From Isoetes taiwanensis (taxonomy: Eukaryota > Streptophyta > Lycopodiopsida > Isoetales > Isoetaceae): 64,000 bases of DNA. Positions within the stretch are counted from its first letter, which is position 1. The number at the start of each line of letters is the position of its first letter. The notes below the pieces were generated by a model. It had not been told where the DNA came from. It searched no databases and was given only the letters and a program-made list of their open reading frames with translations. A program made the position numbers and the translations under genes. This document shows positions 10,868-20,198 of the stretch, in pieces. The stretch is from contig JAJEKV010000035.1 in assembly GCA_021234155.1 (NCBI GenBank), positions 3,176,224 to 3,240,223 on the forward strand, given 5' to 3'.

Positions 10868-12177
10868 GTTGATCTTTCATTGCTGCTTGTGCTTTAAGAA
10901 ATAAGAACATGATCTTGACTCCAATCTGAGAACTCGTAAGAGGTGTCATATTGGTATGCTTTCCCAGGCTGTTTAAACTAATTTACAGTCATGAATTAAT
11001 GAGTCTGGTGTAGGGATGGATGTGCTCATTTGTTTAGCCGTTACATGCATTTTAGCATACATCTGCTCATTCAAACTTGGTAACGGCCAGGGTTTGGCGA
11101 CAAGGTTGTTATGTGATTTCTGGCCCTTGTGAATATGCCGTACAGGGTCAATAGACCTCCCATGGTGATGCACTCCGGTCTGCCATGCCTGTAAGCCTGG
11201 ATGACGTTTTTCTGGTGAATGAATGCTATTTGGTTGTTCTTCGCTGTAGCATTAGCTTACACAGGCTTGAATCAATGTGTCTGGTTTACAGATGGAAGTG
11301 TCTTCATTTATATAGCTTATACATGCATTTTGGCATTCATTTACTCATTCAACCTGTGAAACGGCCTGATAAATGTGACATGGTTGTTTAATGAGTTTCT
11401 GCCTTTATGAATATGCCGTACAGGGTTTATAAGACTCCTGTAGTGGATCATTCCAGTTTCATAAGCTTTTAAAGCTTGGATGGCGTTTTGCATTTGACTG
11501 AATGCTGCTTGGCCGATTTTCATTGTAACATTAGCTTGCACGTAATGATGACTGGTTGCCTAGTACTAAATGTTCTTAAGAGTGAGACTGTATAATCTGC
11601 ATCAGGCAGCCTTCAATTTAGTATGCATGGATCTTGCTTTAATAGCATAAATACCAGATACTAGCTTACAATGATGCATATTGCTAGGTTGCTAAAAGTA
11701 TTTGCTGAAATAAGCTTATATAAAGGCAGGTTCTTTAGCATTTAAATTGTATTGCTATCATATGTTTGCCGTGATGGAGCTAAGGAATAGTAATATGATA
11801 TGCTAAAGATATGTATAATAGTGTATGCTGACCGTTCTAAAATATAATATTGATCTCAGAAGCATTCTAACTTCTGGCCAATAGTTTTTTCTGCTTTTGA
11901 CTTCTTATCTTTAAAGGATAGGTTCTTTCTGATTTAAGCACATAAATAGGTGCAAAAGATGATTTTGCTCATGATGTCCATACAGCAGAAAGCTTTCCCT
12001 GATCATAACAACAGGGTGTGGTGATGCATGGGTTCTAAATGGACTTTTAATGGTTAACATTGCTGGTTAACTTTGCTGGTTAGTTATGTTGAACATAGTC
12101 TAACTTTAAATAAGCTGGCTCCTTCTACTTTTTAGAGTGGTTTTGCTCTAGAATTCATCTCATTTCTGAAAATAGTA

Positions 12178-12297
12178 GGTGAAGGGCGAAGAGCCGGAGA
12201 GTTGTATAGCTTACCTGACGCCCCATGTATAGTTACCATGTTTTTTGCTAACTTATGCATTGTTTGGGTGCAGGTAACCACGACTCTCCCTCCTGGG
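12178..12297 (+). promoter_or_regulatory. S1 pseudoknot motif with splice signals (E4)
   Basis: Stem GGGCG/CGCCC encloses GAGC/GCTT, whose loop GGAGAGTTGT pairs with ACGACTCTCC downstream of hairpin GTTACC/GGTAAC. TTGCTAAC and TGCAG|GTAACC (acceptor at 12273/12274) look like a plant branch point and 3' splice site. A donor-like TTG|GTGAGATC follows at 12373/12374, leaving a 100-nt potential exon with an in-frame stop, hence probably non-coding. Confidence 0.65.
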
Positions 12298-12777
12298 TCT
12301 ATTTTCAACTAGTGATTGCTGCTGTGGTGTGGTTGTTAAACGAAATACAGCCAAGATTGATCACAGTTTATTGGTGAGATCCTTCCTAGCTTATGATAAA
12401 GGCTTGGAGATGCAGAATATTAAAACTATATGGATCAGGTTCTTGCTTCATATTTAAGGATTTATAGTGCCCTTATTAAAACAAGCTGGTAATGGGTTCT
12501 ATCAAAATTGGTTCTGAAAGTAAAAAACCAGCAGTGATTTGCAAACAGTGATATGATAATGATTGAGAAGTTCGTATCTTATAATGAATAAAATTTGAAG
12601 GATATTTACATGAAAGTTTGGTTGCAAGCTTTAAGATATAAGTAGTATAGTTTCTTTAATGTAAAATGGAAAAGTTTTTATGATCAATATAAAATTCCAG
12701 TAAAGATTTGAGTTGCAGATTTGAAATTTATGCCATATGTGTCAATGAATAATATGAACTCAAGAACATGGTTTTTG

Positions 12778-12907
12778 GAGTACCTGATGTGGCCTGGGCT
12801 TAACCCCAGGGTAGGTATTTTGGGCATGTGCTTACTTTGAACGAGGCATTTAATTGTTTTGTTAGAAAAACATTATTTAGACTGTAGTCTTAGTAAGAAC
12901 ATATTCG
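12778..12907 (+). promoter_or_regulatory. S2 structured RNA motif (E4)
   Basis: CCTGG/CCAGG hairpin, long arm CTTACT/AGTAAG with TTGAACGA and TAGTCT, then TTCGAAGAAG running into the internal region. The arm stem differs from other families with paired changes. Confidence 0.6.
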
Positions 12908-12929
12908 AAGAAGAAACGGTGACATCTAT

Positions 12930-12949
12930 TTGTTGGAGGTATCTAACAA
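12930..12949 (+). promoter_or_regulatory. S3 hairpin (E4)
   Basis: TTGTTGGA GGTA TCTAACAA, an 8-bp stem with a tetraloop, 10-20 nt after the short GAA run that closes S2. Confidence 0.6.
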
Positions 12950-13116
12950 ACACATCATTTCTGAAACCATTCTCCATTGAGTTTAATCAATTAGTTAACT
13001 AATTGAGTTTCTAATGTAATTACCCATTTCAGTTGTATGACGTACGAATGGGCCTTTTTAAATCTTATTATTGGTTCTGGAAGTATGAACTAACAAACAA
13101 ACTTTGAAAATTACAG

Positions 13117-14622
13117 TTTAAGGCAGTTTGGATCAGGCATTTAGCTGATATGGGCTATTGTGCTACGGGAAGAGCTCCCAACAGGGCGGTGCAATACATA
13201 CTTTGTCTGATCGCAAGTCCTGAAATACATGATGTAATTCTGAAGTTGAGCAGAAGTTTGCCTCCGGATGCATACTCCCCTGTGATTCATCTGGGTTTCA
13301 GTGGTTGGTTAGAACTTTTCCTTAAATTGGATGGATTAGGGATGGTAGTCAAGGATTGTGAACCGGTCTTACAACAGGTTTTCTTGGATATACCAAATAT
13401 CTTAGCTGACAGGACTGATCTGGATGACCTGCTTGCCATTGAATGCAAATCCGGAATATCATACTTGGAAAAGATCAACAAAATCAAGGATAAGACATTT
13501 GCTGGGGTTACCAAGCCTGATGATATCATTGATCAAGACCAACCGACAACTGGTTTTGTCAAGTTCATCCCTAAAATTGACTTGGACATGATGAAAAGTG
13601 ATGGGAATTGTAAGCAAAGCAACAACAGTGATTCTATGATGAGGTTAACCTTGCACAACTGTCTAAGGTTCCCAATCATATCTGAAATGGCCATTGAATG
13701 GCTTGGCGAAGAGTTTGATCATGGTCTTTGGCGCAGTCAGAATTACAGCACCCTTGCTCCAATTAGTAGGCAGACCTGGATCATGATTGCCGGTCTGAAC
13801 AATGACCACCTGGCTGATATTGAAGCCGCAGCAAATAACATGGTTAAGCTGATAGACAAGGAGGAGATAGAATTCCCCTTTGCTACTGCTCTGTTTGACA
13901 AACAATGCCAAAATAATCTTGGTGTAACTGTGTTTGTCAAAGCACATATGGCGTTCCCGGCCATAAAAAGGGAATACAATTACCTGCATAGAATTTGGAG
14001 GTCTTTTAGCCCGTATTTCAAATGCAACTGCACTGATTCCTCTGCTTGTAAGGATTCTATTACATGGTTTGACCAAGCCATTTGGTTTGCATGCAACCAT
14101 TTGGAGTTGGTGTACCCAAGATTTACTCCTGCTGGAAGAATAGGAGCTTTTCTAAGTTATATACAGCAGCACCTGAAGAAACCAGTTATGGCCCACTTGG
14201 TGTACTTGCATGTAAGGGATATGATGATAAGGGTCACTAATAAGCTGGCCAGTAACCCTGATTGTGATGTTCAGGCTATGTTTGGAAACACTAAGCTGGT
14301 AAACGTATGTGAAATGATGATTAAGGACAGGAAGTTCCTACTTGCTAAGCACGGTATAGTTGAAGAGGATAATACGTCCATGTTTTCACAAGCTGCTTGC
14401 ACTAAACATGATGAATTTATGCCACCAAGGGTGACGAGGAGTATTACCAATATGGATAGTGGTGGGAATAGTAATAACTCTAGCTGCCAGATGATCGAGA
14501 GCATTGCTAGTGAATCGGTTGCCTTTGTTAACTCCACTAATGATGAGGCTTCTGTCTCCAAGGGACCAAGACCTGGCCTTGCTGATAAGAATGATCTGAA
14601 ACAAGCCAAATTGATGTATTGA
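13117..14622 (+). CDS. ORF1 of Penelope-like element, function unknown
   Basis: A 501-codon frame that opens right after TTACAG (acceptor at 13116) and ends at TGA 14620-14622. There is an ATG at 13150, but the 11 codons upstream (FKAVWIRHLADMG) align with E6 (RKNVWNKLLVDLG) and with the E12 relic (KRTWWRKQLREMA), so the N-terminus is probably spliced from upstream. The best conserved stretch between E4 and E6 is around residues 165-400: RFPIISEMAIEWLGEEF, GLWRSQNYSTLAPIS, LHRIWRSFSPYFKCNC and TWFDQA. The CxC and later Cys could bind metal. The tail is Ser/Asn rich. It sits where Gag-like ORF1s occur in other elements, but I recognise no known domain. Confidence 0.75.
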   Translation, partial: FKAVWIRHLADMGYCATGRAPNRAVQYILCLIASPEIHDVILKLSRSLPPDAYSPVIHLGFSGWLELFLKLDGLGMVVKDCEPVLQQVFLDIPNILADRTDLDDLLAIECKSGISYLEKINKIKDKTFAGVTKPDDIIDQDQPTTGFVKFIPKIDLDMMKSDGNCKQSNNSDSMMRLTLHNCLRFPIISEMAIEWLGEEFDHGLWRSQNYSTLAPISRQTWIMIAGLNNDHLADIEAAANNMVKLIDKEEIEFPFATALFDKQCQNNLGVTVFVKAHMAFPAIKREYNYLHRIWRSFSPYFKCNCTDSSACKDSITWFDQAIWFACNHLELVYPRFTPAGRIGAFLSYIQQHLKKPVMAHLVYLHVRDMMIRVTNKLASNPDCDVQAMFGNTKLVNVCEMMIKDRKFLLAKHGIVEEDNTSMFSQAACTKHDEFMPPRVTRSITNMDSGGNSNNSSCQMIESIASESVAFVNSTNDEASVSKGPRPGLADKNDLKQAKLMY

Positions 14623-15074
14623 CTCAAGGTATTTGGAGCATGATAAAAGCTCTTACTGAATTAGTCCACAGTACTAATCCAGATTGCATATTTTTATGCA
14701 GGATTTTTGCCTGGACCTTTTTGGGCCTCGCATTTTACATACCCAGCGCATAATTATAACGGTTGGTAGTTTAGACGAGGGTTATATATAAGCATTGACA
14801 GTATGCTGCATTTTGAACAGAATATAATATTCGGGGCATCGAAACCATAATGATGCTTAATATTTTTGTTAATAAAACTTGTATCAAGGGCTTTGCCAAT
14901 CATAATCAAATTTTGTTAGACATTGGAAAAATTTTGTGTCATCTCTCCAGTTTTACTGTTCTATTTTATCACATGGTTGTGATTGACACTCTAATAACTA
15001 TTGATGCTGCTCTTCATAGTTTATGATTACTTCCAATAAAAGTCGTACTAATTTAAAAATTGTCATCATTCTAG
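14623..15074 (+). other. Probable intron between ORF1 and ORF2
   Basis: Six bases after the ORF1 stop comes CTCAAG|GTATTT (donor at 14628/14629). The ORF2 frame opens directly after a T-rich tract and CTAG at 15074. E6 has the same arrangement (donor 30169/30170, acceptor 31430/31431). The spacer is AT-rich and unrelated in length (446 against 1261 nt), as expected of an intron. In E4 splicing puts ORF2 in the same frame as ORF1, separated only by the TGA. Confidence 0.55.
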
Positions 15075-17171
15075 GATGATGAAGATGCTGCTGAACGATG
15101 TATTTGCATTGGACCCAATGGTCGAAAAATGCTGGCCAAAACAAATTGTACAATCATGAATAAGGTTAGAATTCACTTTCGATTCTCTTCCAAAGTGATT
15201 GATGACATCAATTTAAGGGAAATTATCAGAGATTACCTCGGTTTAAGATTGGGTGACTTTGGTTTACATATTATGAAAAAGACATGCATTGGCTGGACAT
15301 ATGATGATCAATTATTGGATCTTGTGTATAAACCATTCCGTGTTTTTGCTGATGAAGAAATGCCCAAATGCATTTGTCACATGCCTGGACTGGAAAGATT
15401 TATTGACCAGAAAGTAGGGCATGTCAGAACACTAGTCCTTGCCATTATAAAATCCAAAGGATTAAGAAATATGTTTAGAAAAGGGCTGAACTATATCCCG
15501 GACAAACCTCTGGACCTAAATGAATTCATGAGCAATGTTGAGAAAGGAATCAGTGACCTGTTTGATGGCCTAGAAAGAACAGGGGTTAATATACATCCTT
15601 ATGAAGTCATAAGCATTAAGAAAGGACTGCTTAATTGCATAAAAGCCAAAGCATCTGAAAAAATAAAGAGTTGTACTGGCTTGCACAATTCCATACAGGA
15701 TCCCAAGATCAGGAATTGCTTAAGTTGGCTCAACAGGAATGTTTATGTGTCCAATGTTGATAAAGCTGCCAATGTCCCATCTTTCATATGTCCATGGCAT
15801 ATCAGGGACATGGCACGTGCAAGACTGCATGGTAAGGACTTCAAGGAGTGTACAAGTGACAGATTAAAACTACTTCAAGAGATTGATGATAATCTAAAAC
15901 AAAGATTTCAGTTGGATTGCCCATATAAGGATAGGCTTCCTTATTTATTGGGGATGTACAAAGCCCATAAAAGTGATTACCGATGGATCACTAATGCCAA
16001 CCGTACCATCTTCACCCTTCCAGCCAAAATAATCACAAGAGGTCTGCGGGGTTTGGCTGAGGTGCTGCCCAAGGCTTATAGAATGAGATTGGAAAAAATA
16101 AATGTATTACTACCAGGGAAGGTTAATGCTTATTGGATTGTAGACTCAATTTATGAGGTTATGCTGAATATGCCAAACAAGATTCATAGTGTGTTCAATG
16201 CTGATATTTCTAAATGTTATGAAAACATCCCGCTTCTAGGGCAAGATGGGATCTGCATGGTGATTAAAGAGATAATTGGCATGGCGATAGACTACATGAC
16301 AGGGCATGGTGATGAGGTTAAGCTCTGGTACAGAATTCTTGATGATGATATATCGTACACCTGGGACTGTAAAAAGCAAAATGGCAACTCTTGGTGTTAT
16401 ATTGATAAGGAAAAGTTTTGCGAGCTCAATATGTGGCTCTTGAATAACTGTTATGTTATCCAGGGTAAGGGAATATGGAAGCAGATCTGCGGCATTCCAA
16501 TGGGATTTGCTTGTTCCCCAGAGTGGTGCAACCTTTATTTATCCTACTTTGAGCTTAGGCACATCGAAAGACTTGCTGCCAATGGCAGGTTCCAGGATAT
16601 TGTGAAATTTAAAGATGCCAGAAGGTATATTGACGATGTTTATATCCCAAATGGAGGCGATTTGTCTAGGTTCTTTCAAGAGGGAAAGGACTGTAATGAA
16701 TGTGAGAACATTTATAATCTGCAACTCTTACAAATAAAAGATGAAACAGAATATCAGCCAATGGATGGCAATAACGGACGGATTGGCTATAAGGGCAATT
16801 TCTTAAGTGTCACCATAGAAGTGATTAATCCCCCTACTGGGTTGTATACGACTTATAAATACGACAAAAGGGACAAGCTACCGTTTCAGGTTATGAAGTT
16901 CATTCATGCCTCAAGCTGTCGCCCGTACTTGAATGCGAGTAAGGTGATTATTTCTCAGGTCTTACCACTGCTATATGTCAACACAAGCCAGGTAAGTGCT
17001 ATTATAGACCTGAAAAATCTGATACAGGAATTTGTTGACAATGGGTTTATAGCTAAAGACTTGGCTATTAGCATTAGATCAATGCTGCAGAAAAAGACTT
17101 TTCCTGGACTGACGTATAATGTCAATGAAATATTGAAATGGCTAGATGCCTGTTTCTTTTCTTCTGAGTAG
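15075..17171 (+). CDS. ORF2: Penelope-like reverse transcriptase without GIY-YIG endonuclease
   Basis: 698 codons from the acceptor at 15074; the first in-frame ATG is at 15129, used here for numbering (680 aa). In order: KCIC near 80, GHVRT near 97, GLNYIPDKP near 119, DKA at 211-213 (where most Penelope-like RTs have DKG), YKAHK at 277-281 with R285, motif A ADISKCYENIP (D359), motif B GIPMGFACSP (455-464), motif C YIDD (500-503), then FLSVTIEV, TTYKYDKRDKLP and SSCRPYLNASKVIISQ, which match the thumb end of Penelope RTs. All catalytic Asp residues are present and no frame is broken. Nothing resembling GIY-YIG follows or precedes the RT. It would copy the element RNA into DNA. The fit is closest to endonuclease-deficient lineages such as Athena and Coprina; that placement is from motifs only. 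Confidence 0.85.
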   Translation, partial: DDEDAAERCICIGPNGRKMLAKTNCTIMNKVRIHFRFSSKVIDDINLREIIRDYLGLRLGDFGLHIMKKTCIGWTYDDQLLDLVYKPFRVFADEEMPKCICHMPGLERFIDQKVGHVRTLVLAIIKSKGLRNMFRKGLNYIPDKPLDLNEFMSNVEKGISDLFDGLERTGVNIHPYEVISIKKGLLNCIKAKASEKIKSCTGLHNSIQDPKIRNCLSWLNRNVYVSNVDKAANVPSFICPWHIRDMARARLHGKDFKECTSDRLKLLQEIDDNLKQRFQLDCPYKDRLPYLLGMYKAHKSDYRWITNANRTIFTLPAKIITRGLRGLAEVLPKAYRMRLEKINVLLPGKVNAYWIVDSIYEVMLNMPNKIHSVFNADISKCYENIPLLGQDGICMVIKEIIGMAIDYMTGHGDEVKLWYRILDDDISYTWDCKKQNGNSWCYIDKEKFCELNMWLLNNCYVIQGKGIWKQICGIPMGFACSPEWCNLYLSYFELRHIERLAANGRFQDIVKFKDARRYIDDVYIPNGGDLSRFFQEGKDCNECENIYNLQLLQIKDETEYQPMDGNNGRIGYKGNFLSVTIEVINPPTGLYTTYKYDKRDKLPFQVMKFIHASSCRPYLNASKVIISQVLPLLYVNTSQVSAIIDLKNLIQEFVDNGFIAKDLAISIRSMLQKKTFPGLTYNVNEILKWLDACFFSSE

Positions 17172-17175
17172 GGTT

Positions 17176-17250
17176 GTAGGACCCCTCCTTATAGGGGGGT
17201 CCTACCTCCTATAAATGAAGGGTCCTACATCCCGAGGGAGGGATGTGGGA
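17176..17250 (+). terminator. Double-hairpin 3' end of E4
   Basis: GTAGGACCCCTCC TTAT AGGGGGGTCCTAC (17176-17205), then CCTACATCCC/GGGATGTGGG around GAGGGA. The sequence begins 5 nt after the ORF2 stop and ends at the GAA tract. Confidence 0.65.
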
Positions 17251-17283
17251 GAAGAAGAAGAAGAAGAAGAAGAAGAAGAAGAA
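17251..17283 (+). repeat. (GAA)11 junction tract
   Basis: Pure GAA, 11 units, joining E4 to E5; followed by AAAAGATGAAAAAGGAGG, still purine-only. Confidence 0.97.
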
Positions 17284-17924
17284 AAAGATGAAAAAGGAGG
17301 AGGAGACTTAGGTTAAAACCATTAAAAGGAAAAATTTGATGGACTTGTATGAAGATATATGATTTATATTTTTTGGGGGTCACATCATCTTTTTAATGCT
17401 AAGGATCTTCCAATTCTGGCTCTTTATTTGATTATCTCACATAAGACCCAATGGGGCTTGATGTATTTAGGTGCATTTTGGGATGTTGGCATACCTTAAG
17501 AGACGTTGGGAGTTTTGCCTACTAAGGATGGCTAAATTGCAAAAGGGTCGGATACAACAAAAATTACAATGGTGAATATGCTTTTAAACGAAATATTATT
17601 TTATGATATTTTTCTCCTCTCACGTATCATCGAGTTATGTTAAACGGCGAGTTATGGCGTCAAAGACCAAAGGATAGAACTGACCATGACTGGACCCTAG
17701 ATTTTGTCAGGGAATTTCTCGAGCTTACTTCCCAATAAAATAGTTGGTGGCTCTTTAACATAAACTGTGGTGGCCATTAATGCTAGGATATGCAAGATTC
17801 ATGAACTTATACATTCTCCGAAATGGCGCACAAATTATTCCCCGAATCTTGTTTGCCCTCCTCCGCTTGTTCTACGAAAAATATTTTTGTCGCGGATCGG
17901 GTGTGGCCATTTCAACGATTTGCC

Positions 17925-18085
17925 ATGCCTAAGGGTGTTTATCAGAGGGGTCCCGGTAAGAAAAACAAAGGGCCTAACGATGGTGGACTACCTCAGAAAA
18001 AGTTTGAAAGGAATGGCTTCAACAAAAGGCCTAATACACTGGTGGAGCTACTTCCAGCATGCAAAAGAGAGGATCTTCAAATCAG
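17925..18085 (+). pseudogene. MPKGVY ORF, E5 copy (frameshifted against its donor)
   Basis: Identical to the E4 copy up to codon ~40. It then has ATACACTGGTGG where E4 has ATACGGGTGG, two bases longer, so the CAG|GTTGATC donor is no longer in phase. The difference sits at a CTG site and may be a sequencing error. Confidence 0.4.
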
Positions 18086-19392
18086 GTTGATCTTTCATTG
18101 CTGCTTGTGCTTTAAGAAATAAGAACATGATCTTGACTCCAATCTGAGAACTCGTAAGAGGTGTCATATTGGTATGCTTTCCCAGGCTGTTTAAACTAAT
18201 TTACAGTCATGAATTAATGAGTCTGGTGTAGGGATGGATGTGCTCATTTGTTTAGCCGTTACATGCATTTTAGCATACATCTGCTCATTCAAACTTGGTA
18301 ACGGCCAGGGTTTGGCGACAAGGTTGTTATGTGATTTCTGGCCCTTGTGAATATGCCGTACAGGGTCAATAGACCTCCCATGGTGATGCACTCCGGTCTG
18401 CCATGCCTGTAAGCCTGGATGACGTTTTTCTGGTGAATGAATGCTATTTGGTTGTTCTTCGCTGTAGCATTAGCTTACACAGGCTTGAATCAATGTGTCT
18501 GGTTTACAGATGGAAGTGTCTTCATTTATATAGCTTATACATGCATTTTGGCATTCATTTACTCATTCAACCTGTGAAACGGCCTGGTAAATGTGACATG
18601 GTTGTTTAATGAGTTTCTGCCTTTATGAATATGCCGTACAGGGTTTATAAGACTCCTGTAGTGGATCATTCCAGTTTCATAAGCTTTTAAAGCTTGGATG
18701 GCGTTTTGCATTTGACCAATGTCGCTTTTGGCGATTTTCATTGTAACATTAGCTTGCACGTAATGATGACCGGGTTGCCTAGTACTAAATGTTCTTAAGA
18801 GTGAGATCATAATCGCATGATCGACCTTCAATTTAGTATGCATGGATCTTGCTTTAATAGCATAAATACCAGATACTAGCTTACAATGATGCATATTGCT
18901 AGGTTGCTAAAAGTATTTGCTGAAATAAGCTTATATAAAGGCAGGTTCTTTAGCATTTAAATTGTATTGCTATCATATGTTTGCCGTGATGGAGCTAAGG
19001 AATAGTAATATGATATGCTAAAGATATGTATAATAGTGTATGCTGACCGTTCTAAAATATAATATTGATCTCAGAAGCATTCTAACTTCTGGCCAATAGT
19101 TTTTTCTGCTTTTGACTTCTTATCTTTAAAGGATAGGTTCTTTCTGATTTAAGCACATAAATAGGTGCAAAAGATGATTTTGCTCATGATGTCCATACAG
19201 CAGAAAGCTTTCCCTGATCATAACAACAGGGTGTGGTGATGCATGGGTTCTAAATGGACTTTTAATGGTTAACATTGCTGGTTAACTTTGCTGGTTAGTT
19301 ATGTTGAACATAGTCTAACTTTAAATAAGCTGGCTCCTTCTACTTTTTAGAGTGGTTTTGCTCTAGAATTCATCTCATTTCTGAAAATAGTA

Positions 19393-19512
19393 GGTGAAGG
19401 GCGAAGAGCCGGAGAGTTGTATAGCTTACCTGACGCCCCATGTATAGTTACCATGTTTTTTGCTAACTTATGCATTGTTTGGGTGCAGGTAACCACGACT
19501 CTCCCTCCTGGG
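19393..19512 (+). promoter_or_regulatory. S1 pseudoknot motif (E5)
   Basis: Identical in all paired segments to the E4 copy. Confidence 0.65.
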
Positions 19513-19993
19513 TCTATTTTCAACTAGTGATTGCTGCTGTGGTGTGGTTGTTAAACGAAATACAGCCAAGATTGATCACAGTTTATTGGTGAGATCCTTC
19601 CTAGCTTATGATAAAGGCTTGGAGATGCAGAATATTAAAACTATATGGATCAGGTTCTTGCTTCATATTTAAGGATTTATAGTGCCCTTATTAAAACAAG
19701 CTGGTAATGGGTTCTATCAAAATTGGTTCTGAAGTAAAACCAAAGAAAGGATTTGCAAAACAAAGATATATGATAATGATTGAGAAGTTCGTATCTTATA
19801 ATGAATAAAATTTGAAGGATATTTACATGAAAGTTTGGTTGCAAGCTTTAAGATATAAGTAGTATAGTTTCTTTAATGTAAAATGGAAAAGTTTTTATGA
19901 TCAATATAAAATTCCAGTAAAGATTTGAGTTGCAGATTTGAAATTTATGCCATATGTGTCAATGAATAATATGAACTCAAGAACATGGTTTTT

Positions 19994-20123
19994 GGAGTAC
20001 CTGATGTGGCCTGGGCTTAACCCCAGGGTAGGTATTTTGGGCATGTGCTTACTTTGAACGAGGCATTTAATTGTTTTGTTAGAAAAACATTATTTAGACT
20101 GTAGTCTTAGTAAGAACATATTC
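19994..20123 (+). promoter_or_regulatory. S2 structured RNA motif (E5)
   Basis: Same as the E4 copy, but here TTCGAAG leads into a long GAA tract. Confidence 0.6.
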
Positions 20124-20198
20124 GAAGAAGAAGAAGAAGAAGAAGAAGAAGAAGAAGAAGAAGAAGAAGAAGAAGAAGAAGAAGAAGAAGAAGAAGAA
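20124..20198 (+). repeat. (GAA)25 junction tract
   Basis: Pure GAA, 25 units, joining E5 to E6. Confidence 0.98.

Larger units (their letters stand above)
10091..17250 (+). mobile_element. E4: apparently intact endonuclease-less Penelope-like element
   Basis: A 7.16-kb unit: MPKGVY ORF (10709-10867), S1 (12178-12297), S2 (12778-12907), S3 (12930-12949), ORF1 (13117-14622), intron-like spacer, ORF2/RT (15075-17171), double hairpin (17176-17250), then (GAA)11. Its first ~2.8 kb is repeated as E5, so E4+E5 can be read as one element with long direct terminal repeats, as is common for Penelope-like elements. No protease, integrase, RNase H, tyrosine recombinase or GIY-YIG domain is visible. ORF1 and ORF2 are free of stops and frameshifts. 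Confidence 0.8.
17284..20123 (+). mobile_element. E5: S2-ended copy of the E4 terminal region
   Basis: Near-identical to 10091-12907 of E4. It holds the MPKGVY ORF (17925-18085), S1 (19393-19512) and S2 (19994-20123), then (GAA)25. Clusters of differences from E4 at CAG/CTG sites lie near 17815-18060, 18710-18830 and 19730-19770. It can be read as the 3' terminal repeat of E4. Confidence 0.8.

Noticed and set aside
12178-12297. S1 as an HDV-like ribozyme
   Set aside because: The pseudoknot layout is similar, but a GAGC/GCTT stem encloses the pseudoknot strand, the first stem is only 5 bp, and the catalytic-C joining region is not constant. Left as an open comparison, not a call.
14620-14622. 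TGA as a selenocysteine codon
   Set aside because: Land plants lack selenocysteine insertion; readthrough or termination is more likely.
10091-20123. E4+E5 as an ordinary LTR retrotransposon (direct repeats with a polypurine tract before the 3' repeat)
   Set aside because: The RT motifs are Penelope-like and there is no protease, RNase H, integrase or TG...CA repeat ends.
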